NCBI GenBank assembly: GCA_910576325.1
Contig: CAJTIM010000023.1
Location: 1 to 64,000, forward strand
Length of the DNA: 64,000 bases
Source: Clostridia bacterium
GTDB taxonomy: Bacteria > Bacillota > Clostridia > Lachnospirales > Lachnospiraceae
Direction of reading: 5' to 3'
This document shows positions 7,866 through 15,941 of this stretch, piece by piece; positions within the stretch are counted from its first letter, which is position 1; every line of letters begins with the position of its first letter. The notes beneath the pieces are model-generated. The model was not told where the DNA came from, searched no databases, and worked only from the letters and a program-made list of their open reading frames with translations. Made by a program: the position numbers and the translations under genes.

Positions 7866-9032
7866 CTAAGCCTTCTGCTTTTCCAATTCTGCAATCCGAC
7901 GCAAAGCCTGCTCAAGCTGCTCCGATTTCCGGCGTTCGCTTTCCTCCAATCTGTCTGCCCGCAACCTCTCCGCTTCGGCCGCATTTTTCTGTTGCTCTGC
8001 CTCTGCTTTCTGCTTATTTAATTCAGCTTCCTGCTTTTTAATTTCCGCTTTCTGACGTTCTGCCTCTTCCTTCCGCCTCTCTACTTCCGCTTTCTGACGC
8101 TCTGACTCTTCCTTCCGCTTCTCTAATTCCGCTCTCTTCTGCTCCAGCTCCTCCTGCATCTCATCAATCATCAGCTGTACCGTATTCCGGTCCAGTTCCC
8201 GCAGTTCCTTTGAAAAAAGTCCCATGATATCCTCCATATTCCGGCACATCTCATACGCCTCTTCATACATGGGCTTAAACTGCGGATAAGCCTCTATCAG
8301 CCTCACTATCTCCTCCGGCTTTTCCCCGCAGAAAAACATAAGCCATGCATCCAATTCCCCTGTAATATCTTTATTGTGCTGTCTTTTCTTAAAAATGTCA
8401 ATAGGGATGAATACATATTTCTGGAGAAGCTCCACCTTGATCCCCGTATCAGACTTCTGCTCGGAACGGTGTATGTAAACCTCGGGAAATTCATGAAATT
8501 CTTCCGGACTGGATTCAAACAATACAATATTATAAACAGACTTTATATCCCGGTAACTGAACTTTTTCCGCTTCTTACTACGCACGCGCTTATACTGCCG
8601 TAACAGAAGATCCGCCGAATAGCAGGCACTGCGCTCCCCCGGAAACTTATATCCAAGCTTCTGAACCTCCACATTTGCCAGGCTTCCGTCCTTAAGCTCC
8701 ACCACAATATCCGTAATCAACAGCGAGCTTTCATCCGCAAGACGAGTAGAATCATTGGGAAGCACCGCATGGATTTTCACCGGGGTACCCAGAATCAACG
8801 ACAAAAATTCATTCAGCCGTTCCGGTGCGCTCTCCGGATTCATCACCTCTTTAAAAAACCCATCATAGAGCATCCTCGGCCCCTTCACCCCCGTACAAAA
8901 ATCCAAAAATTCCTCCTGCTGCTCCTCCGTCCAGGAATAAAACATTGTCAAAAGCTCCCTGCTTTCCCGTATCTTCTCCAACACCTCCTTCCTCTCCTGA
9001 ATCATGGGAAAATACTGTTTCAAATCTGCCAT
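7866..9032 (-). CDS. Rpn/PD-(D/E)XK family nuclease-transposase-like protein
   Basis: A 388-residue protein. Residues 1-270 match the Rpn/PD-(D/E)XK transposase family (PF12784-like) by sequence feel: MLYDGFFKEVMNPESAPERL, then LLITDIVVELKDGSLANVEVQ, whose D...E-x-Q arrangement is the nuclease core. The C-terminal 130 residues form a highly charged coiled coil (repeats of RKEEAERQKAEIKKQ type), encoded by near-identical 42-bp DNA repeats at 8043-8126. The family includes RpnA-like recombination-promoting nucleases. The start follows AAAGGAG at seven bases and a strong terminator follows the gene. The real function here is unknown; it may be a domesticated element. Confidence 0.82.
   Translation of the reverse strand: MADLKQYFPMIQERKEVLEKIRESRELLTMFYSWTEEQQEEFLDFCTGVKGPRMLYDGFFKEVMNPESAPERLNEFLSLILGTPVKIHAVLPNDSTRLADESSLLITDIVVELKDGSLANVEVQKLGYKFPGERSACYSADLLLRQYKRVRSKKRKKFSYRDIKSVYNIVLFESSPEEFHEFPEVYIHRSEQKSDTGIKVELLQKYVFIPIDIFKKRQHNKDITGELDAWLMFFCGEKPEEIVRLIEAYPQFKPMYEEAYEMCRNMEDIMGLFSKELRELDRNTVQLMIDEMQEELEQKRAELEKRKEESERQKAEVERRKEEAERQKAEIKKQEAELNKQKAEAEQQKNAAEAERLRADRLEESERRKSEQLEQALRRIAELEKQKA
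8043..8126 (-). repeat. Two 42-bp direct repeats in the coiled-coil tail
   Basis: Two adjacent 42-bp units (8043-8084 and 8085-8126) match at about 37 of 42 positions. Each encodes 14 residues, two heptads, of the coiled coil. Such units can change copy number by slippage without breaking the frame. Confidence 0.7.
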
Positions 9033-10097
9033 AAACCTACTCCTTTCATATTATTAATTTGTACCTTCCTTTCCACCACTAATTTGTGCATACTCTCCGC
9101 ATATAAAGGCATAGCCCGGGCTTCCGTCTCTTGGGCTTACAGGCAGTCCACCTTGACTATAGAGTATCTCATTATTCCGCCCATACTTTCCATACAAAAA
9201 AATCGTCCATAGGGTCTTTCCCCAATCGTGCATATGCACATAAAGATATACCCATAAAATGTTTCATTAACTCATACATACTCTCCGTACATAAAGTGAA
9301 ATCACTGAACACCTTTCCTTTACCCCTACAGGCAAACTCACCTTACCCGCAAAATACTTCTATTTTTCTACTTCCGCCCACATATACCTTCATATCCATT
9401 TTCTGAAAACCTCTCCGAACCGGAGACAAAGACAAAAGACATTCAGCAGCAGAATATTGCCGCTGGAAAAAATTTCCTGTCCACATTCATATCGTAACAC
9501 AGATTACAAAATTTTACAACCCCAGATTAAAAATAATTAAAAACAAATTCAACCAAACTGTTCCCCTTCGCTCCATAACCAGCAACACGCTTTACCAGAT
9601 CACAAGAAATCCACCAAGTAAAGCTTAGTTTCCCTTATGATAACTGATGCACAGAAATCTCAAAAAATGCAATTTTGCGCTGCCCCCCCCCCACGTAAAG
9701 TGAATTTATAAATTCTCTAAAAAACTCAATATTTCCTCGCAAAATGTACGAAAACACCTCCCCCCTATCTCTCTACCCCACGCACCAGCTCCACCCCCAC
9801 AACCAGGGGATGCCGCAAAATAAGACAGACGGTATTTCCGATATCCAGTGTCCGGCTGTTCACGCACACGTGTCTGATTTGGGCGAACATTGACCCAAAA
9901 CAAAAACCCCTGACAAAATCCAACCAGTCAATGTACGTCCGAAGCAGACGCGTGTGCGTGAACCGTCCGAACACAGGATATGGAAATTCCGGCTGTCTTA
10001 TTTTGCGGCATCCCCGTCCACCCCCCTTTACTCCCCCCACCCACCCATGCTAAAATACCCCCATACAGAAAGTAAAAACCCCAGAAAGGACTCCCCT
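9033..10097. other. Gene-poor kilobase between Rpn-like gene and tmcAL
   Basis: No gene is supported. The region contains two divergent related stretches (about 9070-9160 and 9260-9350) sharing a TACTCTCCG(C/T)A(T/C)ATAAAG core and a CTACAGGCA-like segment. It also contains an AT-rich part, a run of ten C residues at 9683-9692, and the large inverted repeat at 9806-10015. It looks like a graveyard of small elements. Confidence 0.45.
9806..10015. repeat. Large inverted repeat, two 89-bp arms with 32-bp centre
   Basis: Arms 9806-9894 and 9927-10015 are both 89 bp and match as inverted repeats at roughly 85 percent of positions. The outer 23 bp (GGGGATGCCGCAAAATAAGA and so on) are identical. 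A related outer-end sequence occurs next to the TraX-like gene at about 2833-2855. Both arms encode a similar LSYFAASP-like string in one frame, which is a side effect of the repeat. It is probably a miniature mobile element or a cruciform/RNA hairpin. Confidence 0.7.
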
Positions 10098-11375
10098 ATG
10101 AAAACCACCGGAATCATCGCCGAATACAACCCCTTCCACAAAGGACACGCCTATCACCTCCAAAAAGCCAAATACCTCACCTCCGCCGACTACACCATCA
10201 TCGTCATGAGCGGCCCCTTCACCCAGCGCGGCCTTCCCGCCCAGACAGACAAATACACCCGCACTCGCATGGCCCTGGAAAACGGAGCCGATCTCGTCCT
10301 AGAACTCCCTGTCCCTTACGCAACCGGCAGCGCCGAAGCCTTCGCCCAGGGCGCAATCTCCCTTTTCGAAGAGCTTGGCTGCACGGACGCCCTCTTCTTC
10401 GGCAGCGAATCCGGCGATTTAAACGCTCTCACCTCCTACGCCCGACTATTCGAGGAAGAACCCGAAGACTACAAAAACCTGCTAAAATACTACCTAAAAC
10501 AAGGCTTCCCCTTCCCGTCCGCCCGCAGCAAAGCCTCCGAAGAATACCTCCTCTACACCGATCACGTCTGCGTCTGTTCCCGCGACGACGCCGACTGCCG
10601 CCAGGAATCCGAGCTTTTAGAACACCCCAACAACATCCTGGGAATCGAATACTGCCGCGCCCTCCTTAGCCGCAGCAGCAAAATCCGCCCCGTAACCCTC
10701 CGCCGCGCTTCCTCGGGCTACCACGACACTTCCATGAACGGCGAATTTGCCTCCGCCTCCGCCATCCGCAAAGCCATCGCCCAAGAGGACCTTTCCGAAT
10801 CCGTAGAAGCACAGCTCCCAAAAGCCTCCTTCCAAATCCTGAAGGATGCTTTCAAAACCTGCCCGCCCCTCACAATGGACGCCTTCTCCGCCGCCCTCCT
10901 CTACCGCCTACTCACACTCTCCCGGCAGGAATTGGCCTCTTTCCAGGATGTATCCCCGGATCTGGCCGCCCGTATAGAAAACAACCGGTTCCGTTTCACC
11001 TGCTGCTCCGCCTTCGCCGATCTCTTAAAAACAAAAGAACTGACCCACAGCCGCATCACCCGCGCTCTCTGCCATATCCTGCTGGATCTTCACCAGGCGG
11101 ATCTGGACAGCTTAAAGACAAACCACTGGCCCGTCTACCTAAGGACCCTGGGCTTCCGAAAAAGCGCCGCCCCCCTTTTAAACGCCATCAAGCAAAAAAG
11201 CGCCTCACCGCTTCTCGTAAAAGCGGCGGACGCCCAATCAGTTCTCACACCCGTTCAATATGCACTTTTTGAAAAGGATGTCCTTGCAGCTCATATTTAC
11301 GAATCTGCCAGGGTATGTCAATACGGCGCAGACTTTATCCACGAATACACACGAACTCCCGTCATACTGCCTTAA
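10098..11375 (+). CDS. tmcAL: tRNA(Met) cytidine acetate ligase, TmcAL/YlbM-like
   Basis: A 425-residue nucleotidyltransferase-fold protein. The N-terminus carries GIIAEYNPFHKGHAYHL, in which HKGH is the nucleotide-binding HxGH motif. MSGPFTQRG follows. Together these identify the TmcAL (formerly YlbM) family, which uses ATP and acetate to form N4-acetylcytidine at the wobble base of elongator tRNA-Met. The ATG at 10098 follows AGAAAGGA at seven bases. The frame is open further upstream through the inverted repeat, but that part is not conserved. This is the only long plus-strand housekeeping gene here, and its codons are strongly C-ending. Confidence 0.9.
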   Translation: MKTTGIIAEYNPFHKGHAYHLQKAKYLTSADYTIIVMSGPFTQRGLPAQTDKYTRTRMALENGADLVLELPVPYATGSAEAFAQGAISLFEELGCTDALFFGSESGDLNALTSYARLFEEEPEDYKNLLKYYLKQGFPFPSARSKASEEYLLYTDHVCVCSRDDADCRQESELLEHPNNILGIEYCRALLSRSSKIRPVTLRRASSGYHDTSMNGEFASASAIRKAIAQEDLSESVEAQLPKASFQILKDAFKTCPPLTMDAFSAALLYRLLTLSRQELASFQDVSPDLAARIENNRFRFTCCSAFADLLKTKELTHSRITRALCHILLDLHQADLDSLKTNHWPVYLRTLGFRKSAAPLLNAIKQKSASPLLVKAADAQSVLTPVQYALFEKDVLAAHIYESARVCQYGADFIHEYTRTPVILP

Positions 11376-11394
11376 GCAAAACATCCTATTAAAA

Positions 11395-11663
11395 GTCGCT
11401 GCGCGACGGCACTAAAGGGTAAAGCCGCTTCAGCACACCTGTAATGAGAGTAACTTTTATTCCAAAGGGCACTCATAAAAGTTCCTCTCGTGCGCCTTTG
11501 CGGCTTTACCAGTAGTCGCTGCGCGACGGCACTAAAGGGTAAAGCCGCTTCGGCACACCTGTAATGAGAGGAACTTTTATTCGAAAGGGCACTCATAAAA
11601 GTTCCTCTCGTGCGCCTTTGCGGCTTTACCAGTAGTCGCTGCGCGGCGGCACTAAAGAGTAAA
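11395..11663 (-). repeat. Family-1 palindromic repeats: two full copies plus one partial
   Basis: Full copies at 11395-11510 and 11515-11630 and a partial at 11635-11663, period 120 bp. Read on the minus strand each has a long stem (GGTAAAGCCGC...GCGGCTTTACC outside, GAGAGGAACTTTTA...TAAAAGTTCCTCTC inside) and a 3' hairpin GTCGCGCAGCGAC. Because the period is divisible by three, the internal short frame stays open through both copies. The array fills the gap between the convergent 3' ends of tmcAL and the HAD gene, and the HAD stop codon (TAG at 11652) lies inside the partial copy. Confidence 0.9.
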
Positions 11664-12284
11664 ACCCAAAATCTCCTCCGGCTTCTCCAAGCGGTAAGTA
11701 GCCTCAATCCCCTCCGGCATCAGGCTTCCCCAGAGTACCAGAGCATGATCCACCCCGGCTGCCCGGGCACACGCCATATCATGAACGCTGTCCCCCAGAT
11801 AGAGAACCTCACCCGGCTTTGCTCCCGTTTGCTTTAAATACTCCAGCATAGGTTCCGGAAACGGCTTCCCTCTCTCGGTATCCGTAGATGTAACAACACA
11901 GGTAAAATACTCCCCCAATCCCCGGCCGCGAAAATCCTCCTCATATTCGGAGCGCGTTTTGGAGGTAATAATCCCCATAGCAGTTTTGGTCCCTTTAAGC
12001 TTCTCCAGAGTTTCTTTCATCCCCGGAAACAACTGCCCCGGCGCTTCCTTTGCACAGGCCAGGTACTCCTTCTCCCATTCTCTGTGAGCCTCAGCCGGAT
12101 CTGCAAACCCCAAAGTTTCCATAGTAGCTGTCCCGGGTATTCCAAAAGAAAATCTAAGATCCGGCAGCTTTGCATCCGCTCCCCAATATTTTTTCAAGGT
12201 TCTCTCCAGAGAAATCATATGAATTTTCACCGTATCAATCAAGGTGCCGTCAATATCAAACACCAAATGGGAGTAAGCCTTCAT
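11652..12284 (-). CDS. HAD-superfamily hydrolase (PpaX/Gph-like)
   Basis: A 210-residue HAD phosphatase. The motif FDIDGTLIDT near residues 9-18 supplies the nucleophile and acid aspartates. TSKTRSEYEEDF marks the motif II region and LYLGDSVHDM the motif IV region, with a helical cap between motifs I and II. The subfamily resembles pyrophosphatase PpaX or phosphoglycolate phosphatase; the substrate is not determined. The ATG at 12284 follows AAAGGA. The last residues (FTL and the stop) are encoded by a truncated family-1 repeat, suggesting the original 3' end was replaced when the repeat arrived. Confidence 0.88.
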   Translation of the reverse strand: MKAYSHLVFDIDGTLIDTVKIHMISLERTLKKYWGADAKLPDLRFSFGIPGTATMETLGFADPAEAHREWEKEYLACAKEAPGQLFPGMKETLEKLKGTKTAMGIITSKTRSEYEEDFRGRGLGEYFTCVVTSTDTERGKPFPEPMLEYLKQTGAKPGEVLYLGDSVHDMACARAAGVDHALVLWGSLMPEGIEATYRLEKPEEILGFTL

Positions 12285-12376
12285 AAACGCGTCCTTTCCT
12301 TTTATCCCTTTCTTCTGCAAATACAACATTCCTCTATCTTAACTCATACAACTGCAGCTGCCGTTCATAAACCAGG

Positions 12377-13741
12377 CTAATTCTTAAAGGAATGAATCGG
12401 CGCCGGAATCCGTCCGGTGCGCTTCACAAAGGCATCACAGGAAAACCGATTTACCGGCATAACAGGCGCATACCCCAGAAGGCCGCCGAACTCCACCATT
12501 TCCCCTACATCCTTGCCAATCACCGGAATCAGACGCACGGCCGTGGTCTTCTGGTTTACCATGCCAATCGCCATCTCATCCGCAATGATACCGGATATCG
12601 TAGTGGCCTTCGTATCCCCCGGAATGGCAATCATATCCAGTCCCACCGAGCACACACAGGTCATAGCCTCCAGCTTTTCAATGGTCAGCGCTCCTGCCTG
12701 CACCGCGTCAATCATTCCCTGATCCTCACTGACCGGTATAAACGCGCCGCTTAAGCCTCCCACATAGGAGGAAGCCATCACTCCGCCCTTTTTCACCTGG
12801 TCATTGAGAAGGGCCAGAGCCGCCGTAGTTCCCGGCGCTCCGCAGCGCTCAAGACCGATTTCCTCCAAAATCTCCGCCACACTGTCGCCGATGGCCGGCG
12901 TAGGCGCCAGAGAAAGATCCAAAATTCCAAAAGGAATCCCAAGCCTTTTAGAAGCCTCCTGAGCCACAAGCTGCCCTACCCGGGTCACCTTAAAGGCCGT
13001 CTTTTTAATGGTTTCGCAGAGAACCTCAAAGCTCTCTCCCCGGACCTTCTTAAGAGCATGCTTCACCACGCCGGGACCGCTGACGCCCACATTGATAATA
13101 GCGTCCGCCTCCGTCACTCCATGAAACGCCCCTGCCATAAAGGGATTGTCGTCCGGCGCATTGCAGAACACAACCAGCTTGGCACAGCCCAGAGAATCCT
13201 GTTCCTTTGTATACTCCGCTGTCTTTAAAATCATTTCTCCCATCAGGCGCACGGCATCCATATTGATTCCGCATTTGGTAGAGCCTACATTGACGGAGCT
13301 GCATACCCGGTCTGTCCTGGAAAGGGCCTCCGGGATGGAGCGAATCAGATTTTCTTCGCCCTTTGTCATTCCCTTGGATACCAATGCGGAATAGCCGCCG
13401 ATAAAGTTTACGCCTACCTCCTTGGCTGCCCGGTCCAAGGTCACCGCGAGGGTTACATAATCCTCCGGCGAATGACAGGCCGCCTCGCCAATCAATGCTA
13501 TGGGCGTTACGGAAATCCTCTTATTTACAATGGGGATTCCAAAATCCCGCTCAATGGCTTTTCCGGTAGCTGCCAGATCCTTTGCCACCGTAGTGATTTT
13601 ATCGTAAATCTTCTGATTAAGCCGGTCCAAATCGGAATCAATGCAGTCCAAAAGACTGATTCCCAGGGTAATTGTACGCACGTCAAGGTTGTCCTGCTCA
13701 ATCATCTGATTGGTTTCTCTTACCTCATATAAATTTATCAT
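12377..13741 (-). CDS. UPF0210 / PFL-like family protein
   Basis: A 454-residue member of the UPF0210 (DUF711) family, distantly related to the pyruvate formate-lyase fold but without an established reaction. The start follows AAATAAGGGGA. It lies 75 bp downstream of the ACT-domain gene. That pairing is conserved in many Firmicutes and suggests the ACT protein senses a small ligand for this protein. The chemistry cannot be inferred from the sequence. Confidence 0.92.
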   Translation of the reverse strand: MINLYEVRETNQMIEQDNLDVRTITLGISLLDCIDSDLDRLNQKIYDKITTVAKDLAATGKAIERDFGIPIVNKRISVTPIALIGEAACHSPEDYVTLAVTLDRAAKEVGVNFIGGYSALVSKGMTKGEENLIRSIPEALSRTDRVCSSVNVGSTKCGINMDAVRLMGEMILKTAEYTKEQDSLGCAKLVVFCNAPDDNPFMAGAFHGVTEADAIINVGVSGPGVVKHALKKVRGESFEVLCETIKKTAFKVTRVGQLVAQEASKRLGIPFGILDLSLAPTPAIGDSVAEILEEIGLERCGAPGTTAALALLNDQVKKGGVMASSYVGGLSGAFIPVSEDQGMIDAVQAGALTIEKLEAMTCVCSVGLDMIAIPGDTKATTISGIIADEMAIGMVNQKTTAVRLIPVIGKDVGEMVEFGGLLGYAPVMPVNRFSCDAFVKRTGRIPAPIHSFKN

Positions 13742-13816
13742 ATATATGTCCCCTTATTTCAGTTTTGTTTGCCATGACAGGAAGAGCCGCATCACAGCAC
13801 AGATTCAAATACGACA

Positions 13817-14086
13817 CTAGATCCGGTGCATCCGGTCAAAAATTTCCTCGTGCTGGCATTTGATCACCACACCAATCTCTTCTCCAATCTGCTCAAGCTC
13901 TAAGGAAAGGCTTTCAAAGGATTTTACCTTTCCGGTATCCACCACCATCATCATATTGAAAAATCCCTGCACAATGGTCTGGGAAATGTCCAGAATATTC
14001 ACTCCGTTCTGCGCCAAGTATGTACATACCTTTGCAATAATTCCAACCGTGTCCTTTCCTACTACAGTAATAATTGTTCTTTTCAT
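13817..14086 (-). CDS. ACT domain protein, UPF0237 type
   Basis: An 89-residue stand-alone ACT domain (MKRTIITVVGKDTVGIIAKV start), the fold used to bind amino acids or other small ligands. The family is UPF0237 and is usually encoded next to UPF0210, as here. The ATG follows GGAGGA. That Shine-Dalgarno sequence directly follows the stop codon of the short frame in the family-1 repeat at 14104-14219, so translation of this gene may be coupled to that frame. Confidence 0.92.
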   Translation of the reverse strand: MKRTIITVVGKDTVGIIAKVCTYLAQNGVNILDISQTIVQGFFNMMMVVDTGKVKSFESLSLELEQIGEEIGVVIKCQHEEIFDRMHRI

Positions 14087-14095
14087 AATGTCCTC

Positions 14096-14185
14096 CTATT
14101 TAAGTCGCTGCGCGACGGCACTAAAGGGTAAAATCACTTCGGCACACCTGTAATGAGAGAAACTTTTATTCGAAAGGGCACTCAT
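14096..14185 (-). CDS. Putative 29-aa leader peptide inside family-1 repeat
   Basis: A short frame starting MSALSNKSFS and ending AVAQRLK. Its ATG lies a few bases after GAGAGGAA, and its TAG stop is the first part of TAGGAGG, the ribosome-binding site of the ACT gene. The same frame is open in the other repeat copies with intact starts. Amino-acid changes between copies are frequent, so translation is possible but unproven. Confidence 0.3.
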   Translation of the reverse strand: MSALSNKSFSHYRCAEVILPFSAVAQRLK

Positions 14186-14267
14186 AAAAGTTCCTCTCGT
14201 GCGCCTTTGCGACTTTACCGGCCAGCAGAAATTATTTTTCTAAACACTTGATATTTCTTAGCTGGAC
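14104..14267 (-). repeat. Family-1 repeat with associated B segment
   Basis: One full family-1 copy at 14104-14219 is followed (plus-strand direction) by a 48-bp B segment at 14220-14267. The B segment has inverted ends (CCAGC and GCTGG) and also accompanies the copies near 62.4-62.7 kb. The element lies 5' of the ACT gene and ends 17 bp before its start codon. Confidence 0.9.
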
Positions 14268-14313
14268 TATTAAAGGTTCCTTAATACACTTTCCAATTTT
14301 CTTATTAGATAAT

Positions 14314-15111
14314 CTATATCTCAACGCAAGGCGAAATCTCATCCCTGCAAGCCACGCTGATAGGGAAATCCTCCGGCTGATAGGGTATGTCTCCAAGCTG
14401 CACCTCGAGCTTCACCGTTTCCCGTGCCAGCTCCGCATAGTTATTCTCCTTGCTCAGATGTCCCAGAAATACGGCTTTCAGATTATCATGAAGCACCTGG
14501 CAGAGCAGCTTCCCTGCGGATTCATTGGACAGATGCCCCCGCTCTCCGGCGATCCGCCGTTTCAGATAATAGGGATAGCCTCCTACCTCAAGCATATGGA
14601 TATCATGGTTTGCTTCCAGCAATAATACATCCAGATCCTTTAGATTGTCCACCGTATAATCCGTATAAACACCCAGATCCGTAGCCACAGCCGCACAGTG
14701 TCCCCCGCAGGCCACCCGGTAAGCCACCGGCTCCGCCGCATCATGGGAAATCCGAAAAGGTGAAATCTTCAAATCGCCGATGGCAAAGGGCACATCCGCC
14801 CCGATTTCCACAAACAGCTCTTCCTCAATCCTTCCAAGGCCGTTCATCTCCCGGATAGCCGCCGCCGTTCCCGGTGTGGCATAGATGGGAACGTCATATT
14901 TTCGGGCCAGTACCCCAAGCCCCCGGATATGGTCCGAATGTTCGTGGGTAATCAATATCCCGTTCACATCCGTCCCCTGCAGCTCCAGCTCTTTCAGACC
15001 TGCCTCCACCCGTTTTCCGCTGATTCCCGCATCAATCAGGATATGACTGTTGTCAGAACCTATGTAAATACAGTTTCCGCTGCTCCCGCTGGCGATACTG
15101 CACATTCTCAT
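14314..15111 (-). CDS. MBL-fold metallohydrolase, WalJ/YycJ-like
   Basis: A 265-residue metallo-beta-lactamase-fold protein. The metal-binding motif THEHSDHIRG (HxHxDH, near residues 55-64) is intact, and LLLEANHD and VFLGHLSKENN supply later metal-site residues. The N-terminal CSIASGSSGNCIYI is typical of the YycJ/WalJ group, thought to act as a nuclease in DNA repair and replication. It is not next to walRK here, so the symbol is withheld. The ATG follows GATAGGAGA. Confidence 0.88.
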   Translation of the reverse strand: MRMCSIASGSSGNCIYIGSDNSHILIDAGISGKRVEAGLKELELQGTDVNGILITHEHSDHIRGLGVLARKYDVPIYATPGTAAAIREMNGLGRIEEELFVEIGADVPFAIGDLKISPFRISHDAAEPVAYRVACGGHCAAVATDLGVYTDYTVDNLKDLDVLLLEANHDIHMLEVGGYPYYLKRRIAGERGHLSNESAGKLLCQVLHDNLKAVFLGHLSKENNYAELARETVKLEVQLGDIPYQPEDFPISVACRDEISPCVEI

Positions 15112-15250
15112 ATCTTTTGTCTCCTATCAGTTATTCCTTAATATCGTCCTGGCACACCGGTATCAAATCAAATTCCAACCGGCACCGCCAAGCCAAACTT
15201 AATGACACCGCTTTTTTAAGATATGTTATTTTCGTGTACTTGTCAATCTG

Positions 15251-15859
15251 TTATAGAGAATCCATACGATTTTCCATGCAAAAACCGCGAATCTGCTCAC
15301 AGGCCGCCTCTATGGAACCGCTGTTGTCAATCACTCTTTGGCAATGCTTACGAAACTCCTCGTCCGTAAGCTGACTGGCAAATACCGCCGAAATCTTCTC
15401 ATCCGAATACCCGCGGAATGCCCGGAGCCGCTCTCTCCGCACCTCCGGCGCTGCATAGATATACCACAGCTCGTCACAGATTTTTTCATAATGATCCTCA
15501 ATCAGCAACGCCGCTTCAATCACAAAAAACGGATATCTCCCCTCTTCCCGCGCCCGGACAATCTCCTTAAGGGCCATTGCCTTTACCGCCGGATGGATAA
15601 TCTCATTCAAGGCTTCCCGCTTTTTTGCATCAGCAAACACTACCGCCCCCAGCGCTCTCCGATCTATCCTGCCGTCTTCCCCAAGTATCCCCCCGCCAAA
15701 CAGCGCGGCAATTTTTTCAAAGGCTTCCGTCCCCGGCTCCATCACCAAATGCCCGGCCTGATCCGCCTGGAACACCCTGGCCCCGCACTCTCTTTCCAGA
15801 AAGGCCAGAATCTCACTCTTCCCGGCTCCTACGCCTCCTGTGATTCCAATTACCCACAT
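15251..15859 (-). CDS. coaE: Dephospho-CoA kinase
   Basis: A 202-residue P-loop kinase that phosphorylates the 3'-OH of dephospho-CoA, the last step of coenzyme A synthesis. The Walker A motif GGVGAGKS lies at residues 8-15, and the DQAGHLVMEPG region matches the substrate-binding part of the family. Length is normal. It lies 82 bp downstream of polA, an arrangement common in Firmicutes, so the two are probably cotranscribed. Confidence 0.95.
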   Translation of the reverse strand: MWVIGITGGVGAGKSEILAFLERECGARVFQADQAGHLVMEPGTEAFEKIAALFGGGILGEDGRIDRRALGAVVFADAKKREALNEIIHPAVKAMALKEIVRAREEGRYPFFVIEAALLIEDHYEKICDELWYIYAAPEVRRERLRAFRGYSDEKISAVFASQLTDEEFRKHCQRVIDNSGSIEAACEQIRGFCMENRMDSL

Positions 15860-15941
15860 TCAAAAATCCCTCTGTTCTCAAATCCATATTTCCACAATTC
15901 CGCATTACTCTTCACTCCATAACCAGCAGCGATTCCGCACC

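Noticed and set aside
9054..9239. Minus-strand frame of 61 residues upstream of the Rpn-like gene
   Set aside because: No family signature and it covers one unit of a degenerate duplicated stretch; more likely a remnant than a gene.
9954..10097. N-terminal extension of TmcAL
   Set aside because: The extension translates the inverted repeat arm; the family starts at the GIIAEYNPFHKGH region after the ATG at 10098, which has a ribosome-binding site.
11372..11707. Minus-strand frame of 111 residues with repeated RRTRGTFMSAL-like segments
   Set aside because: It is a reading of two and a third repeat copies in tandem; the frame stays open because the period is 120 bp. It is not an independent gene.
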